Assembly: GCF_024505055.1 (NCBI RefSeq)
Contig: NZ_JANIBL010000033.1
Location: forward strand, 1 to 52,749
DNA: 52,749 nt
Direction: 5' to 3'
From: Methylomonas rosea
Lineage (GTDB): Bacteria > Pseudomonadota > Gammaproteobacteria > Methylococcales > Methylomonadaceae
The position numbers and the translations under genes were made by a program. Positions 15,748 to 23,548 of this stretch are shown here, one piece after another (position 1 is the stretch's first letter; each line of letters begins with the position of its first letter). The notes under the pieces are model-generated. The model ran no database searches. It was not told where the DNA came from and was given only the letters and a program-made list of their open reading frames with translations.

Positions 15748-16422
15748 TTAGGACAGTGATTTTCTGCGTGACACGGCGATGAAACCCAATAATGCCGAAC
15801 CCATTAAACCGAACGCGGCAGGTACCGGAACTGGGGTTGTGGTGGTTAATAGTCTGAACTGTCCATCCCACTTTTCCGGGCCGGTGAAATTCAAGCGAAA
15901 GCTATGCAGGTTGGCAAACACTGCCGGATCAGTAAAATTGCTGAAACTGATCAGATAATTATTGTTGCTGGTAAAGGTTTGGGTGCCGGAGCTTGAGCTG
16001 CCGTTGGCTACCATTTCCACATTTACGCCAAGATCGATTGTCAGCACTTCCAGCAGGATAGCGTTGCCGTGAGCGGTTAAATCAAGTGGATCGAAATTCC
16101 ACAGAATGGAGGCGCCACCGGCTGAACGTCCGTCATTGGATATGATCAACTGGTTACCGCCGGAAACGATTTCCGTGGTATTGGCTAAACGGGTTCCTGA
16201 GGCTTCGGCGATAAAGGTTCTCGTGGCATTGCTTAGGTCGGTGCCGGTAAGCGCCGATACCGTATCGCTGGAAGACCCTGCGCTACCGCCGTCGTCGAAT
16301 ACGGTTTGAGAATGGCTGAAATTATCAATCGTCAATATACCTGCTTGGCTTTGGCCGGATAGCGTTAAGCCCAGGCTTAGCAGCAAAGGTGCGAGGTTTT
16401 TCTGCAAATGTTTGGCATTCAT
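15748..16422 (-). CDS. Exported protein with VPLPA-type sorting tail
   Basis: 224 residues. A signal peptide (about 1-27, ending SGQSQA) and a C-terminal sorting tail frame a beta-rich, Ser/Thr/Asn-rich middle. The tail has VPVPAAFGLMGSALLGF, a hydrophobic helix, then SRRKS. Such tails are processed by exosortase/archaeosortase-type enzymes, and the proteins go to the surface or exopolysaccharide matrix. The middle is clearly related to that of the gene upstream (LSNATRTF / LSNLQRTL; NFDPLDLTAHGNAILLEV / NFDAIDFTAFANALLLTT; FSNFTDPAVFANLHSF / FSQFSNPAAFKNLNSL), so the two are tandem duplicates. It follows that gene by 58 bases and ends at a terminator. The exact function is unknown. Confidence 0.85.
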   Translation of the reverse strand: MNAKHLQKNLAPLLLSLGLTLSGQSQAGILTIDNFSHSQTVFDDGGSAGSSSDTVSALTGTDLSNATRTFIAEASGTRLANTTEIVSGGNQLIISNDGRSAGGASILWNFDPLDLTAHGNAILLEVLTIDLGVNVEMVANGSSSSGTQTFTSNNNYLISFSNFTDPAVFANLHSFRLNFTGPEKWDGQFRLLTTTTPVPVPAAFGLMGSALLGFIAVSRRKSLS

Positions 16423-16480
16423 GTGGATTATCCGTGATCAGAATTGAAGTTTGGAAATCGGAAGATTTTGGTGGCCGGTG

Positions 16481-17131
16481 TTAAACGGCAACTGCTTTTC
16501 GGCGTCTGCCGCTCGTAATTCCCAAAGCGCCTATGATTAATAAAGCGGTTATGGACGGTTCCGGGACCGTGGATAGCTTGCTGAAGTCAGCGTCCCAAGC
16601 GGCATTGGTGCCCCGCAATTTCAGCTCCAGACTGTTCAGATTCTTGAACGCCGCGGGATTCGAGAATTGTGAAAAATCGAATCTAATTGTGCTCGGTGAC
16701 CCGATTGCTACGCTGGCTAAATTCTGAAAACTTAACATCGACGTACCGTTGGCGATCATTTGAATTTGGTAGGTGGCGTCGCTAGATTCGGTGGTAAGCA
16801 ATAGCGCGTTCGCGAAAGCCGTGAAGTCGATGGCATCGAAATTGTAAAACACACTGGCGGTGCCGGCTGAATTGCTGCTATTACCGACGGTCAACAAGCC
16901 CTCTTCCACAAAAATTCTGGTGGTACCGCCCGGGGTAGGGCTGGAATTCAATGTCCGTTGCAAATTGCTTAGACCTGAACCGGATACGTTAACTGGGCCG
17001 TTGACAGTGTTAGTGGTGGATTGAAGGTTGGCAAAATTATCGATCAATGTCGCCGACTCGGCGGCTTGAGTGAATAAGGCTAAAATCAGGATTAATCCGG
17101 ATAAGCGCATTTTCGGCATTACAGAGTTCAT
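16481..17131 (-). CDS. Exported protein with PEP-CTERM sorting tail
   Basis: 216 residues. The signal peptide is about 1-26 (LILILALFTQAAESA). The tail is VPEPSITALLIIGALGI followed by SGRRRK, a classical PEP-CTERM signal, unlike the VPVPA type of its downstream paralogue. The middle is a beta-rich domain shared with that paralogue. It is the first gene behind a sigma-54-like promoter at 17215-17229 (84 bases upstream of the ATG). In Zoogloea, RpoN together with PrsK/PrsR controls PEP-CTERM genes and flocculation, which fits a similar regulation here, but I see no prsK or prsR in the window. Ligand or partner is unknown. Confidence 0.85.
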   Translation of the reverse strand: MNSVMPKMRLSGLILILALFTQAAESATLIDNFANLQSTTNTVNGPVNVSGSGLSNLQRTLNSSPTPGGTTRIFVEEGLLTVGNSSNSAGTASVFYNFDAIDFTAFANALLLTTESSDATYQIQMIANGTSMLSFQNLASVAIGSPSTIRFDFSQFSNPAAFKNLNSLELKLRGTNAAWDADFSKLSTVPEPSITALLIIGALGITSGRRRKAVAV

Positions 17132-17175
17132 GTCGATTCCTTTTTGGCAGTGGGCTGAGAGATAAGTATTTCGCG

Positions 17176-17194
17176 TGCAAGCAATTGGCTTGCA
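17176..17194. repeat. Inverted repeat in leader of PEP-CTERM pair
   Basis: TGCAAGC (17176-17182) and GCTTGCA (17188-17194) are perfect inverted repeats around AATTG. On the minus strand they fall just after the expected start of transcription from the 17215-17229 promoter. They could be an operator or an RNA hairpin in the leader. Confidence 0.5.
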
Positions 17195-17214
17195 TAGTGC
17201 GTCACTCTAACTAA

Positions 17215-17229
17215 GCACTAGTAGTGCCA
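17215..17229 (-). promoter_or_regulatory. Probable sigma-54 (-24/-12) promoter
   Basis: The minus strand reads TGGCACTACTAGTGC, followed by T. TGGCAC matches the -24 element and GTGCT the -12 element of TGGCACGNNNNTTGCW, with the exact 12-base GG-to-GC spacing. Transcription would start near 17203 and lead into the PEP-CTERM gene at 17131. Confidence 0.65.
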
Positions 17230-17440
17230 ACTTAATTTAAATTAATCTAATCAATTATTTAAATGTGATATGCCAATGATTTTCAGTTAAGCAGCTGACA
17301 GCAGGGGCAGAGGTTGCGACAGTTTTGGCAGGGTGGCATGGGGCTGTCATGCTAGGCTTTTCACAGCGCTACGCGAAGTTACAGCTTGTCGTCTTGGTGA
17401 GTGAGTTGGAATGTTTGTGATACTTTGCCGATCTTTTCAA

Positions 17441-17459
17441 AGTACGATAGCATCGTACT
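17441..17459. promoter_or_regulatory. Perfect inverted repeat before the HD-GYP gene
   Basis: AGTACGAT (17441-17448) and ATCGTACT (17452-17459) flank the three bases AGC, 27 bases before the ATG. The symmetry and position suit an operator, or a hairpin in the leader RNA close to the ribosome site. Confidence 0.5.
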
Positions 17460-17486
17460 AACACCTTCAATCTGGAGTCCAGCCTC

Positions 17487-18737
17487 ATGGATAGTCAACA
17501 TATCGATTTGCACCGCTCCATCATCTCCTTGAGTTGTGCGCTGGATTTAGTCGGTATCGACGAAGTGAAGCACGGCAAGCGGGTCGCGATGATGGCTTGG
17601 CATATAGCCGGTAAACTCGATTGGTCAGCTGTCGATAGATTGAGCATTCTGTATGCCGGCATGCTGCACGATTGCGGGGTAGCCAAGGTTCGCGAGCATA
17701 GGCATTTGACCGAATCGCTGGAGTGGGACGGTGCCGAGGCGCATTGCTTACGCGGCGCGGAATACTTGCAAGCCTGCCCACCGCTGGCCTATCTGGCTGA
17801 GGAGATCCGTTACCATCACACGCGCTGGGAGCAATTAATCGAATTGCGGCTGGCGCCCCGAGTGCGGCTGCGTGCCAATCTACTGTTTTTGGCTGATCGC
17901 ATTGATGTGCTGCAAGCCCCGTATCTGGCCAGCGAGCAAATTCTGGTGGCCGCGCCCCAAATCGTTGAGCGATTGCTGAGTTATTCGGGATCGCTGTTTG
18001 CGCCTGACTTGTTGGCTGCGTTTGCGGAGTTGGCGAAAAGTCAGGCGTTCTGGCTGGCAATGGATCCGGATTATCTGGATGAGGATTTACGCGAATTGGG
18101 GCGCGACTTACCGACTGTCGACTTGGCTTATCCTTCGCTGCGGGAGATGGCCCGGCTGTTCTCGCGAGTGGTGGATGCGAAAAGCCCCTACACTGAGCAG
18201 CATTCTGAACGGGTTGCGCAAATCTCCAGGCAATTGGCATTGGATATGGGCGTGACCGGTTGCGATCTGGAGCAGGTAGAAATTGCCGGTTTATTGCACG
18301 ACATTGGCAAATTGCGGGTTTCTGAGGACATCATAGATAAACCGGGTAGCCTGACCGCCGCAGAGCGGGCCTGCATGCAGAGGCACAGTTACGATACTTA
18401 TCGAATTTTGCAACGGGTATTTACCGACTCCAAGATTCCGCAATGGGCTGGTTTGCACCATGAAAATCTGCGCGGCGAAGGGTATCCGTTCAAGACCATC
18501 GGCAAGTCTTTGGAATTGGAGTGTCGGATTATCAGTGTGGCCGATATTTTTCAGGCTTTGGCGCAGTCCCGCCCATATCGCGAGGGGATGTTATTGGCCG
18601 ACATTATCGAGCATCTGCGGCAACGCGTGGTTGAAGGGGTTTTGGATGGCGAAGTGGTCGCCAAGTTGATGGATAATGCGGACGTTTATTACGAACTGGC
18701 GCAAGGCAATTGCTCACTGGATTTCAACGGCAGCTAA
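17487..18737 (+). CDS. HD-GYP domain protein with tandem HD domains
   Basis: 416 residues. HD-GYP proteins are c-di-GMP phosphodiesterases. The C-terminal domain (about 215-400) has HDIGK (H271-D272), a downstream H300, HH-E (H324-H325-E326) and G330-x-GYP (G332-Y333-P334), so it looks catalytically complete. An N-terminal HD-like domain carries H61-D62 and YHH (109-111) but no GYP motif, so it is a degenerate or sensory half. No membrane segment or receiver domain is seen, so it should be cytoplasmic. It stands alone between two intergenic regions with an inverted repeat upstream and a strong terminator downstream. The substrate is inferred from the family. Confidence 0.9.
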   Translation: MDSQHIDLHRSIISLSCALDLVGIDEVKHGKRVAMMAWHIAGKLDWSAVDRLSILYAGMLHDCGVAKVREHRHLTESLEWDGAEAHCLRGAEYLQACPPLAYLAEEIRYHHTRWEQLIELRLAPRVRLRANLLFLADRIDVLQAPYLASEQILVAAPQIVERLLSYSGSLFAPDLLAAFAELAKSQAFWLAMDPDYLDEDLRELGRDLPTVDLAYPSLREMARLFSRVVDAKSPYTEQHSERVAQISRQLALDMGVTGCDLEQVEIAGLLHDIGKLRVSEDIIDKPGSLTAAERACMQRHSYDTYRILQRVFTDSKIPQWAGLHHENLRGEGYPFKTIGKSLELECRIISVADIFQALAQSRPYREGMLLADIIEHLRQRVVEGVLDGEVVAKLMDNADVYYELAQGNCSLDFNGS

Positions 18738-18828
18738 AGCTGCCGTGCTCGTCCGCGAAATTGCATAAACAGGTTTGGCCTTGAAAAAAGTACCTTGTAA
18801 AAACATCCGCACGAAGCCGAAAACAAAA

Positions 18829-18860
18829 AAGCCGGAGGCATCTTAACGCCTCCGGCTTTT
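18829..18860. terminator. Bidirectional terminator between convergent genes
   Basis: AAGCCGGAGGC (18829-18839) and GCCTCCGGCTT (18848-18858) form a perfect 11-bp stem with an 8-base loop. T's follow on the plus strand, and on the minus strand the A-rich 18821-18830 supplies them. It serves the HD-GYP gene (plus) and the sorting-tail gene (minus). Confidence 0.9.
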
Positions 18861-18884
18861 AGCAAGAGCGAACGAAATTGTTGA

Positions 18885-19553
18885 TTATGCTTGACGTTGT
18901 CTTCTGGTATTAAACCCCATCAATCCGAGTAGACCGGAACCCATCAGCCAAGCAGCGGCAGGAACCGGTACCGAGGTAATCGGACCACTTCCGCCATTGT
19001 TGTCTAGGCAATATTCAACATAGAGCTCGGCCGCTTTGAAGAAGTAATCTTTACTGCCGCTATCTTTTACGCCAAGTACAGCCGTCAGTGAAGCGAAGCC
19101 GGTTGTGGATAAGAAGTCGCGAACATCCAAACTAATATATTTTTTGTAGCCGTCGACTTCGGTCCAGTCGGTAGAAATGTTAGAGCCGTTAATGGATGTG
19201 ATGCGGGCGTATTCGTTTCTGTCTTTCAATATGCCGTTGTAGATGGAATCGGTGGCCGATGTTGAGTCGTCACGCAGCCACACTTTCAGCAGAGCGCTGC
19301 TGATAAAGGTAGTGTCCAGCTGATAGTCGAAGTTAAGGGTGTAGCTATCGTTGGTGGTATCGTTATCGGCTTTGGAAATTAGCGTGCCGTTGCTGCCGGC
19401 GGATAAGGTCAAGCTCAGTTTTTCTAAATCGCAAGACGATTGGTTACCGCAGTTACCGTGCTCATGCTCATGTTCAAAATCATTGGATGCTAAGGCGGAG
19501 GAGGTTGCCAAGGCCGAAGATAATAGAATGGAAGCGGTAAGTAGTGTTTTCAT
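18885..19553 (-). CDS. Exported His-rich protein with VPLPA-type sorting tail
   Basis: 222 residues. I start at the ATG at 19553 because it begins a clear signal peptide (MKTLLTASILLSSALATSSALAS); a longer frame to 19631 adds residues without signal character. The mature N-terminus has NDFEHEHEHGNCGN, a possible metal-binding stretch, with further cysteines. The body is beta-rich. The tail is VPVPAAAWLMGSGLLGLMGF followed by TRRQRQ, a VPLPA-CTERM sorting signal. It is a single-gene unit ending at the shared terminator. A 22-bp perfect palindrome lies 134 bases upstream of the start. The family of the body is not recognised. Confidence 0.85.
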   Translation of the reverse strand: MKTLLTASILLSSALATSSALASNDFEHEHEHGNCGNQSSCDLEKLSLTLSAGSNGTLISKADNDTTNDSYTLNFDYQLDTTFISSALLKVWLRDDSTSATDSIYNGILKDRNEYARITSINGSNISTDWTEVDGYKKYISLDVRDFLSTTGFASLTAVLGVKDSGSKDYFFKAAELYVEYCLDNNGGSGPITSVPVPAAAWLMGSGLLGLMGFNTRRQRQA

Positions 19554-19686
19554 AGCAAGTACCCAGAAGTAGTCAATGGAAATGTTTCGGTGACGATTGG
19601 ACGTAGAGGCAGAGCGGGCTGTGTACGGCAAATCATCTGGTGATCAGTGTATCCGGGTATGTAACGCTGTTTAATTGTCCGTTCGT

Positions 19687-19708
19687 GCCATGACAAATTT
19701 GTCATGGC
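19687..19708. promoter_or_regulatory. 22-bp perfect palindrome, probable operator
   Basis: The left half GCCATGACAAA is followed by its exact complement TTTGTCATGGC with no spacer. It lies 134 bases upstream of the 19553 start, on the promoter side. Uninterrupted TGACA-TGTCA symmetry suggests a dimeric regulator site. The protein that binds it is not known. Confidence 0.6.
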
Positions 19709-19780
19709 TGTTATGGACGGAACGAGTGGATTGGCGGGATAGTTCAAGGGCGGTCTCGATTCCACGCAGGCGAACCTGCT

Positions 19781-19846
19781 GTAGGGGCGAATTTATTCGA
19801 CCTTAATCTTCAATGCTGACAAAAGGGCGAATGAATTCGCCCCCAC
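19781..19846. repeat. Palindromic repeat, intergenic copy
   Basis: GTAGGGGCGAATTTATTCGA begins the left arm (19781-19803), which matches the complement of the right arm (19824-19846) at 20 of 23 positions around a 20-base spacer. It is the same family as the copy inside hypF at 8549-8606. Confidence 0.8.
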
Positions 19847-20036
19847 ACCTCTGTCCTCTGCTGAGCAGAATGAAAACCTTTCAGCGCTGAATAGTTACGT
19901 TAATAGAGCGTGCTCGCTGATTTGCTTGAAGATTCTGCGGTGAATACGGATGTGTTGAACTTGCGCCGATAGTTTTTAAGCACAAGCTTTAATCAATTCT
20001 GCCGTTTGCCTTGCTGTTTAGAATATTTTCCGAAAA

Positions 20037-20063
20037 CGCCGCCTCGATTTTGAGGCGGTGTTT
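20037..20063. terminator. Terminator-like hairpin upstream of dnaB
   Basis: CGCCGCCTC (20037-20045) pairs with GAGGCGGTG (20052-20060), one pair being G-U, around GATTTT, followed by TTT. The T-tract is short and there is no plus-strand gene just upstream, so function is uncertain. Confidence 0.4.
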
Positions 20064-20114
20064 ATCCTGGTTGCTCTTATGATTAGAGGCAGCCGCGATT
20101 ACTGCATAGCCGGG

Positions 20115-20120
20115 TATAAT
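20115..20120 (+). promoter_or_regulatory. Possible -10 element for dnaB
   Basis: TATAAT, 31 bases before the dnaB ATG. No good -35 hexamer is seen at the matching distance, so this is only a -10 match. Confidence 0.4.
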
Positions 20121-20151
20121 CCGCCGTTATTGTTTGCAACCGCTGTCCGCC

Positions 20152-21546
20152 ATGTCCGAAGACTATTATTTCACTCCCGACCAAGCCGTCGAATCCCTAA
20201 AAGTACCGCCGCATTCCATTCAGGCCGAGCAGTCGGTGCTGGGCGGCTTGATGTTGGATAACCAAACCTGGGATTCGGTGGCCGACAAAGTGGTCGAGAC
20301 CGACTTTTATCGCCGTGACCATCGGCTTATTTTCCGGTCCATAGCCCAATTGGCGGAGAAGCAAGATCCGTTCGACGTAGTGACCTTATCCGAGGTGCTG
20401 GAAACTACCGGTGAATTGCAGGATGTAGGCGGTCTGGCTTATTTAAGTACGCTGGCGCGGGATACGCCCAGCGCCGCGAACATCGTGGCCTATGCCAACA
20501 TCGTTCGTGATCGTTCGGTATTGCGGCAATTAATCCATGTTGGTACCGAGATTTCCGATTCGGCATTTACCACCGAAGGCCGGGAAACTGCGGATTTATT
20601 GGAAAACGCCGAGCGGCGGGTATTTGAAATTGCCGAGCAGCGGCAGCGCGGGCAGGGCGGATTTAGCTCGATCAAATCCTTGTTGGCTAAGGCCGTGGAT
20701 AAAATCGAAACCCTCTACGAACTGGACGGCGATATCACCGGGGCCAGCACCGGCTTTACCGATCTGGACGAAAAAACCTCGGGTTTGCAGCCTGCCGATT
20801 TGATTATCGTCGCCGGCCGGCCGTCCATGGGTAAGACCACTATTGCGATGAACATGGCCGAAAACGTGGCGCTGAAAAGCGGCATGCCGGTGGCGGTGTT
20901 CAGTATGGAGATGCCCGGAGAATCCTTGGCTATGCGGATGATGTCGTCGCTGGGTCGCATCGACCAACACAAGGTCCGCACCGGTAAACTGGATGACGAC
21001 GATTGGCCGCGTCTGACCTCGGCAATCAATTTGCTGGCCGAGACCAAGCTGTTTATCGACGACACGCCCGCGCTGACGCCGACCGAAGTACGTTCGCGCG
21101 CCAGACGTTTGACCCGCGAGCACGGCCAGCTGGGTTTGATCGTGCTGGATTACTTGCAGTTGATGCAATCGCCGGCCAGCGGCGATAACCGGGTGCAGCA
21201 GATTTCCGATATTTCGCGTGGCCTCAAAGCGCTTGCCAAAGAGCTGAATGTGCCGGTGATTGCGCTGTCGCAGCTCAACCGGAATCTGGAGCAGCGCCCC
21301 AACAAACGGCCGGTCATGTCCGATTTGCGTGAATCCGGCGCGATCGAGCAGGACGCCGACTTGATCATTTTCGTATACCGCGACGAGGTATATCACGAAG
21401 ACAGCCCGGATAAGGGGATTGCCGAAGTGATCATCGGTAAGCAACGGAACGGACCGCTGGGTACCGTGCGCCTCACCTTTCTTGGTCAATACACCCGCTT
21501 CGAGAATTTTGCCGGGGTTTACAGCGGCCTCGAGGATTACGAATGA
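20152..21546 (+). CDS. dnaB: Replicative DNA helicase DnaB
   Basis: 464 residues, full length. The hexameric helicase unwinds DNA at the replication fork and recruits primase. The N-terminal domain (PPHSIQAEQSVLGGLMLDNQTWD, residues about 13-35) is followed by the RecA-like ATPase: Walker A GRPSMGKTT, Walker B GLIVLDYLQLM, then SQLNRNLEQRPNKRPVMSDLRESGAIEQDAD with the arginine finger region. I chose the ATG at 20152; a TTG at 20134 would add six residues not typical of the family. The stop overlaps the alr start by 4 bases (ATGA), so replication helicase and racemase share a transcript, a common arrangement in gammaproteobacteria. Confidence 0.98.
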   Translation: MSEDYYFTPDQAVESLKVPPHSIQAEQSVLGGLMLDNQTWDSVADKVVETDFYRRDHRLIFRSIAQLAEKQDPFDVVTLSEVLETTGELQDVGGLAYLSTLARDTPSAANIVAYANIVRDRSVLRQLIHVGTEISDSAFTTEGRETADLLENAERRVFEIAEQRQRGQGGFSSIKSLLAKAVDKIETLYELDGDITGASTGFTDLDEKTSGLQPADLIIVAGRPSMGKTTIAMNMAENVALKSGMPVAVFSMEMPGESLAMRMMSSLGRIDQHKVRTGKLDDDDWPRLTSAINLLAETKLFIDDTPALTPTEVRSRARRLTREHGQLGLIVLDYLQLMQSPASGDNRVQQISDISRGLKALAKELNVPVIALSQLNRNLEQRPNKRPVMSDLRESGAIEQDADLIIFVYRDEVYHEDSPDKGIAEVIIGKQRNGPLGTVRLTFLGQYTRFENFAGVYSGLEDYE

Positions 21547-22685
21547 CGCCTGCGGCTTTTGTGCGTCTGGATTTGGAGGCTGCCCGTCACAATCTGGCGC
21601 AAGTAAAGCGTTACGCGCCGGACAACAAAATCATGGCGGTGATAAAAGCGAATGGCTATGGACATGGCATGACGCGGGTAGCGACCGCTTTGGACTTGGC
21701 GGACGGCTTTGCCGTAGCGCGGGTGGACGAAGGCGTCAGGCTGCGACAAGCGGGTTTCAAACAATCTATCACCGTGTTGCAAGGTTTTGTTTGCGTGGAC
21801 GAATTGCTGCAACTGTTAAAGTTTCAACTGGCGGCGGTAATTCACACGCCGCAGCAAATCTCGATTTTGCAACAGCAAGCCGATGCCGAAGGCAAACTTG
21901 CTGTTTGGTTGAAAATGGATACCGGCATGAATCGTTTGGGCTTTAAAGGCGCCGATTTCAATGTCGCTTATCAGCAATTGCTGGGTTGCGCACTGGTCGA
22001 ACAACCAATCAATCTGATTACCCATTTTGCCAACGCAGACGATTTGCTGGATGATAAAACTCGCCGGCAAATCGATTTGTTCAACGACGCTGTAAAAGAC
22101 TATCCCGGCGCATGCAGCATTGCCAATTCGGCCGGTATTATAGGCTGGCCGAATGTTCGCTTCGGCGCCGCGCAGCATAGGAGTAACGATTGGGTGAGGC
22201 CTGGGCTGATGCTATACGGTTGCTCGCCGTTTGCTGGCAAAATCGGCGCGGATTTTGGCCTAAAACCAGTGATGAGTTTGCATTCAAGGTTGATCGCGGT
22301 GAAAGATGTAGCGGCCGGGGAAACGGTAGGCTACAGCGGCACCTGGCAATGCCAAACCGCGACCCGCTTGGGTGTGATTTCAATCGGTTACGGCGACGGC
22401 TATCACCGTCACACTAAGAGCGGCGCGCCGGTGTTGGTTAACGGTCAACGGGTGACGCTGATCGGCCGGGTGTCCATGGACATGATTACCGTCGATTTGA
22501 ACAGCCAGCCTGGTGCGCAACCCGGCGATCCGGTTACTTTATGGGGCGATGGGCTGCCGGTCGAGGAAATCGCCCGCCAAGCCGACACCATTCCTTATAC
22601 CTTGTTGTGCGGAATTACCCAGCGGGTGCAGGTGATTGAGCAAGGTTTGGCCGGCGACCTTCAGACTGTCACTTCCACTTCGTAG
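21543..22685 (+). CDS. alr: Alanine racemase
   Basis: 380 residues. PLP enzyme making D-alanine for peptidoglycan. The PLP lysine is K35 in MAVIKANGYGHG. Other family segments are FAVARVDEGVRLR, KMDTGMNRLGF, THFANAD, NSAGI and RPGLMLYG; GYSGTWQ supplies the catalytic tyrosine region and GRVSMDMITVDL is near the C-terminus. The start overlaps the dnaB stop. The 3' end overlaps the convergent DUF2797 gene by 25 bases. Confidence 0.97.
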   Translation: MTPAAFVRLDLEAARHNLAQVKRYAPDNKIMAVIKANGYGHGMTRVATALDLADGFAVARVDEGVRLRQAGFKQSITVLQGFVCVDELLQLLKFQLAAVIHTPQQISILQQQADAEGKLAVWLKMDTGMNRLGFKGADFNVAYQQLLGCALVEQPINLITHFANADDLLDDKTRRQIDLFNDAVKDYPGACSIANSAGIIGWPNVRFGAAQHRSNDWVRPGLMLYGCSPFAGKIGADFGLKPVMSLHSRLIAVKDVAAGETVGYSGTWQCQTATRLGVISIGYGDGYHRHTKSGAPVLVNGQRVTLIGRVSMDMITVDLNSQPGAQPGDPVTLWGDGLPVEEIARQADTIPYTLLCGITQRVQVIEQGLAGDLQTVTSTS

Positions 22686-23476
22686 CCGGCGAATTTGCGG
22701 ATATTGATCACGCCGGTATCGAACAGCAAATACTGGCCTTTGATGCCTTCCAGGATGCCGGACACCAGCGGCTCCTTATCCAAGTTAAACGATTTCACTT
22801 TGCTAGGGTATTGCAACACCGGATAGTCCAGGGTTAATGGTTCGGCATCGCTGAGTAATTGCGGCAGTTCGCCGGGAAATTGCGCGGCTATGGTTTGCAG
22901 TTGTTCGTCGCATTCGACCAGTAAGCGGTCGCGGATGGCTGGCAAATCCAGCGGCACGGTGTTGTTTTTCAACATTTGCTGCCAGCTGGTTTTGTCGCTG
23001 ACGTGCTGCGCCAAGGTGACTTCGATCAAACCCGACAGATGGCGGGAAGCGACCTTAAAAATGGGTAAAGCTTGCACCGCGCCTTGATCTATCCAGCGCG
23101 TCGGCGTTTGCGATTGGCGCGTGATGCCGACTTTGATGCCGGAAGAGTTGGCCAGATAAACGATATGCGGTTGGAAACAAAACTGCTCGCCCCAGCTCGG
23201 TTCACGGCAAGTCCCGGCGGCGTAGTGGCAGGTTTCCGGCTTCATGATGCACATATCGCACTGCGCCAGTTTGATAAAGCACGGGTAGCAATAGCCTTGA
23301 TTGAAGCTTTTGTTGGTCTTTTTAGCGCAATGCACACAAAAGATCTGGCCGCTGTAGCGTAGCGACAGTTTTTTGCCCAATAACGCGTTCAATTCGATTT
23401 CCTGTGCGCCGACCGGCAAGCGGTATTGCACGGGCTCAGCCAACGCGCTGGTCATTTTTTGCAGACTGCCTAACAC
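22661..23476 (-). CDS. DUF2797 family protein
   Basis: 271 residues. I recognise it as DUF2797. Several cysteines are arranged like zinc ligands: CVHC (about residue 47-50), CYPC, CDMC, then CHYAAGTC. These are followed by PHIVYLANSSGIKVGITR, which recalls the GIY-YIG nuclease N-terminal strands. Function is not established to my knowledge. The 3' end overlaps alr by 25 bases on the opposite strand, and the 5' end faces the pyrophosphatase gene across 72 bases, so it probably has its own promoter there. Confidence 0.85.
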   Translation of the reverse strand: MLGSLQKMTSALAEPVQYRLPVGAQEIELNALLGKKLSLRYSGQIFCVHCAKKTNKSFNQGYCYPCFIKLAQCDMCIMKPETCHYAAGTCREPSWGEQFCFQPHIVYLANSSGIKVGITRQSQTPTRWIDQGAVQALPIFKVASRHLSGLIEVTLAQHVSDKTSWQQMLKNNTVPLDLPAIRDRLLVECDEQLQTIAAQFPGELPQLLSDAEPLTLDYPVLQYPSKVKSFNLDKEPLVSGILEGIKGQYLLFDTGVINIRKFAGYEVEVTV

Positions 23477-23509
23477 CTGATTTAATCCCGATAGCCCAAT
23501 AACGGCGGC

Positions 23510-23515
23510 TATAAT
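23510..23515 (+). promoter_or_regulatory. Possible -10 element for ppa
   Basis: TATAAT, 33 bases before the ppa ATG. No clear -35 at the matching spacing. It lies in the 72-base divergent gap with the DUF2797 gene. Confidence 0.4.
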
Positions 23516-23548
23516 GACAGCGTTTCCAGCTTACTCAAAGAGGATTCG

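Larger units (their letters stand above)
17132..17486. other. Divergent intergenic region, 355 bases
   Basis: No gene is seen. It separates the minus-strand PEP-CTERM pair from the plus-strand HD-GYP gene. It holds the sigma-54-like promoter (17215-17229), two short inverted repeats (17176-17194 and 17441-17459) and a very AT-rich stretch around 17230-17270 that could bend easily or be bound by a nucleoid protein. Confidence 0.6.
19554..20151. other. Intergenic region, about 600 bases, no gene
   Basis: It separates a minus-strand sorting-tail gene from dnaB. It contains a 22-bp palindrome (19687-19708), a copy of the palindromic repeat also found in hypF (19781-19846), a terminator-like hairpin (20037-20063) and a possible dnaB -10 element (20115-20120). 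Short frames across it have no family character. Confidence 0.6.

Noticed and set aside
20596..21489. Minus-strand frame of 297 codons across dnaB
   Set aside because: It is fully antisense to dnaB and shows no independent gene character.
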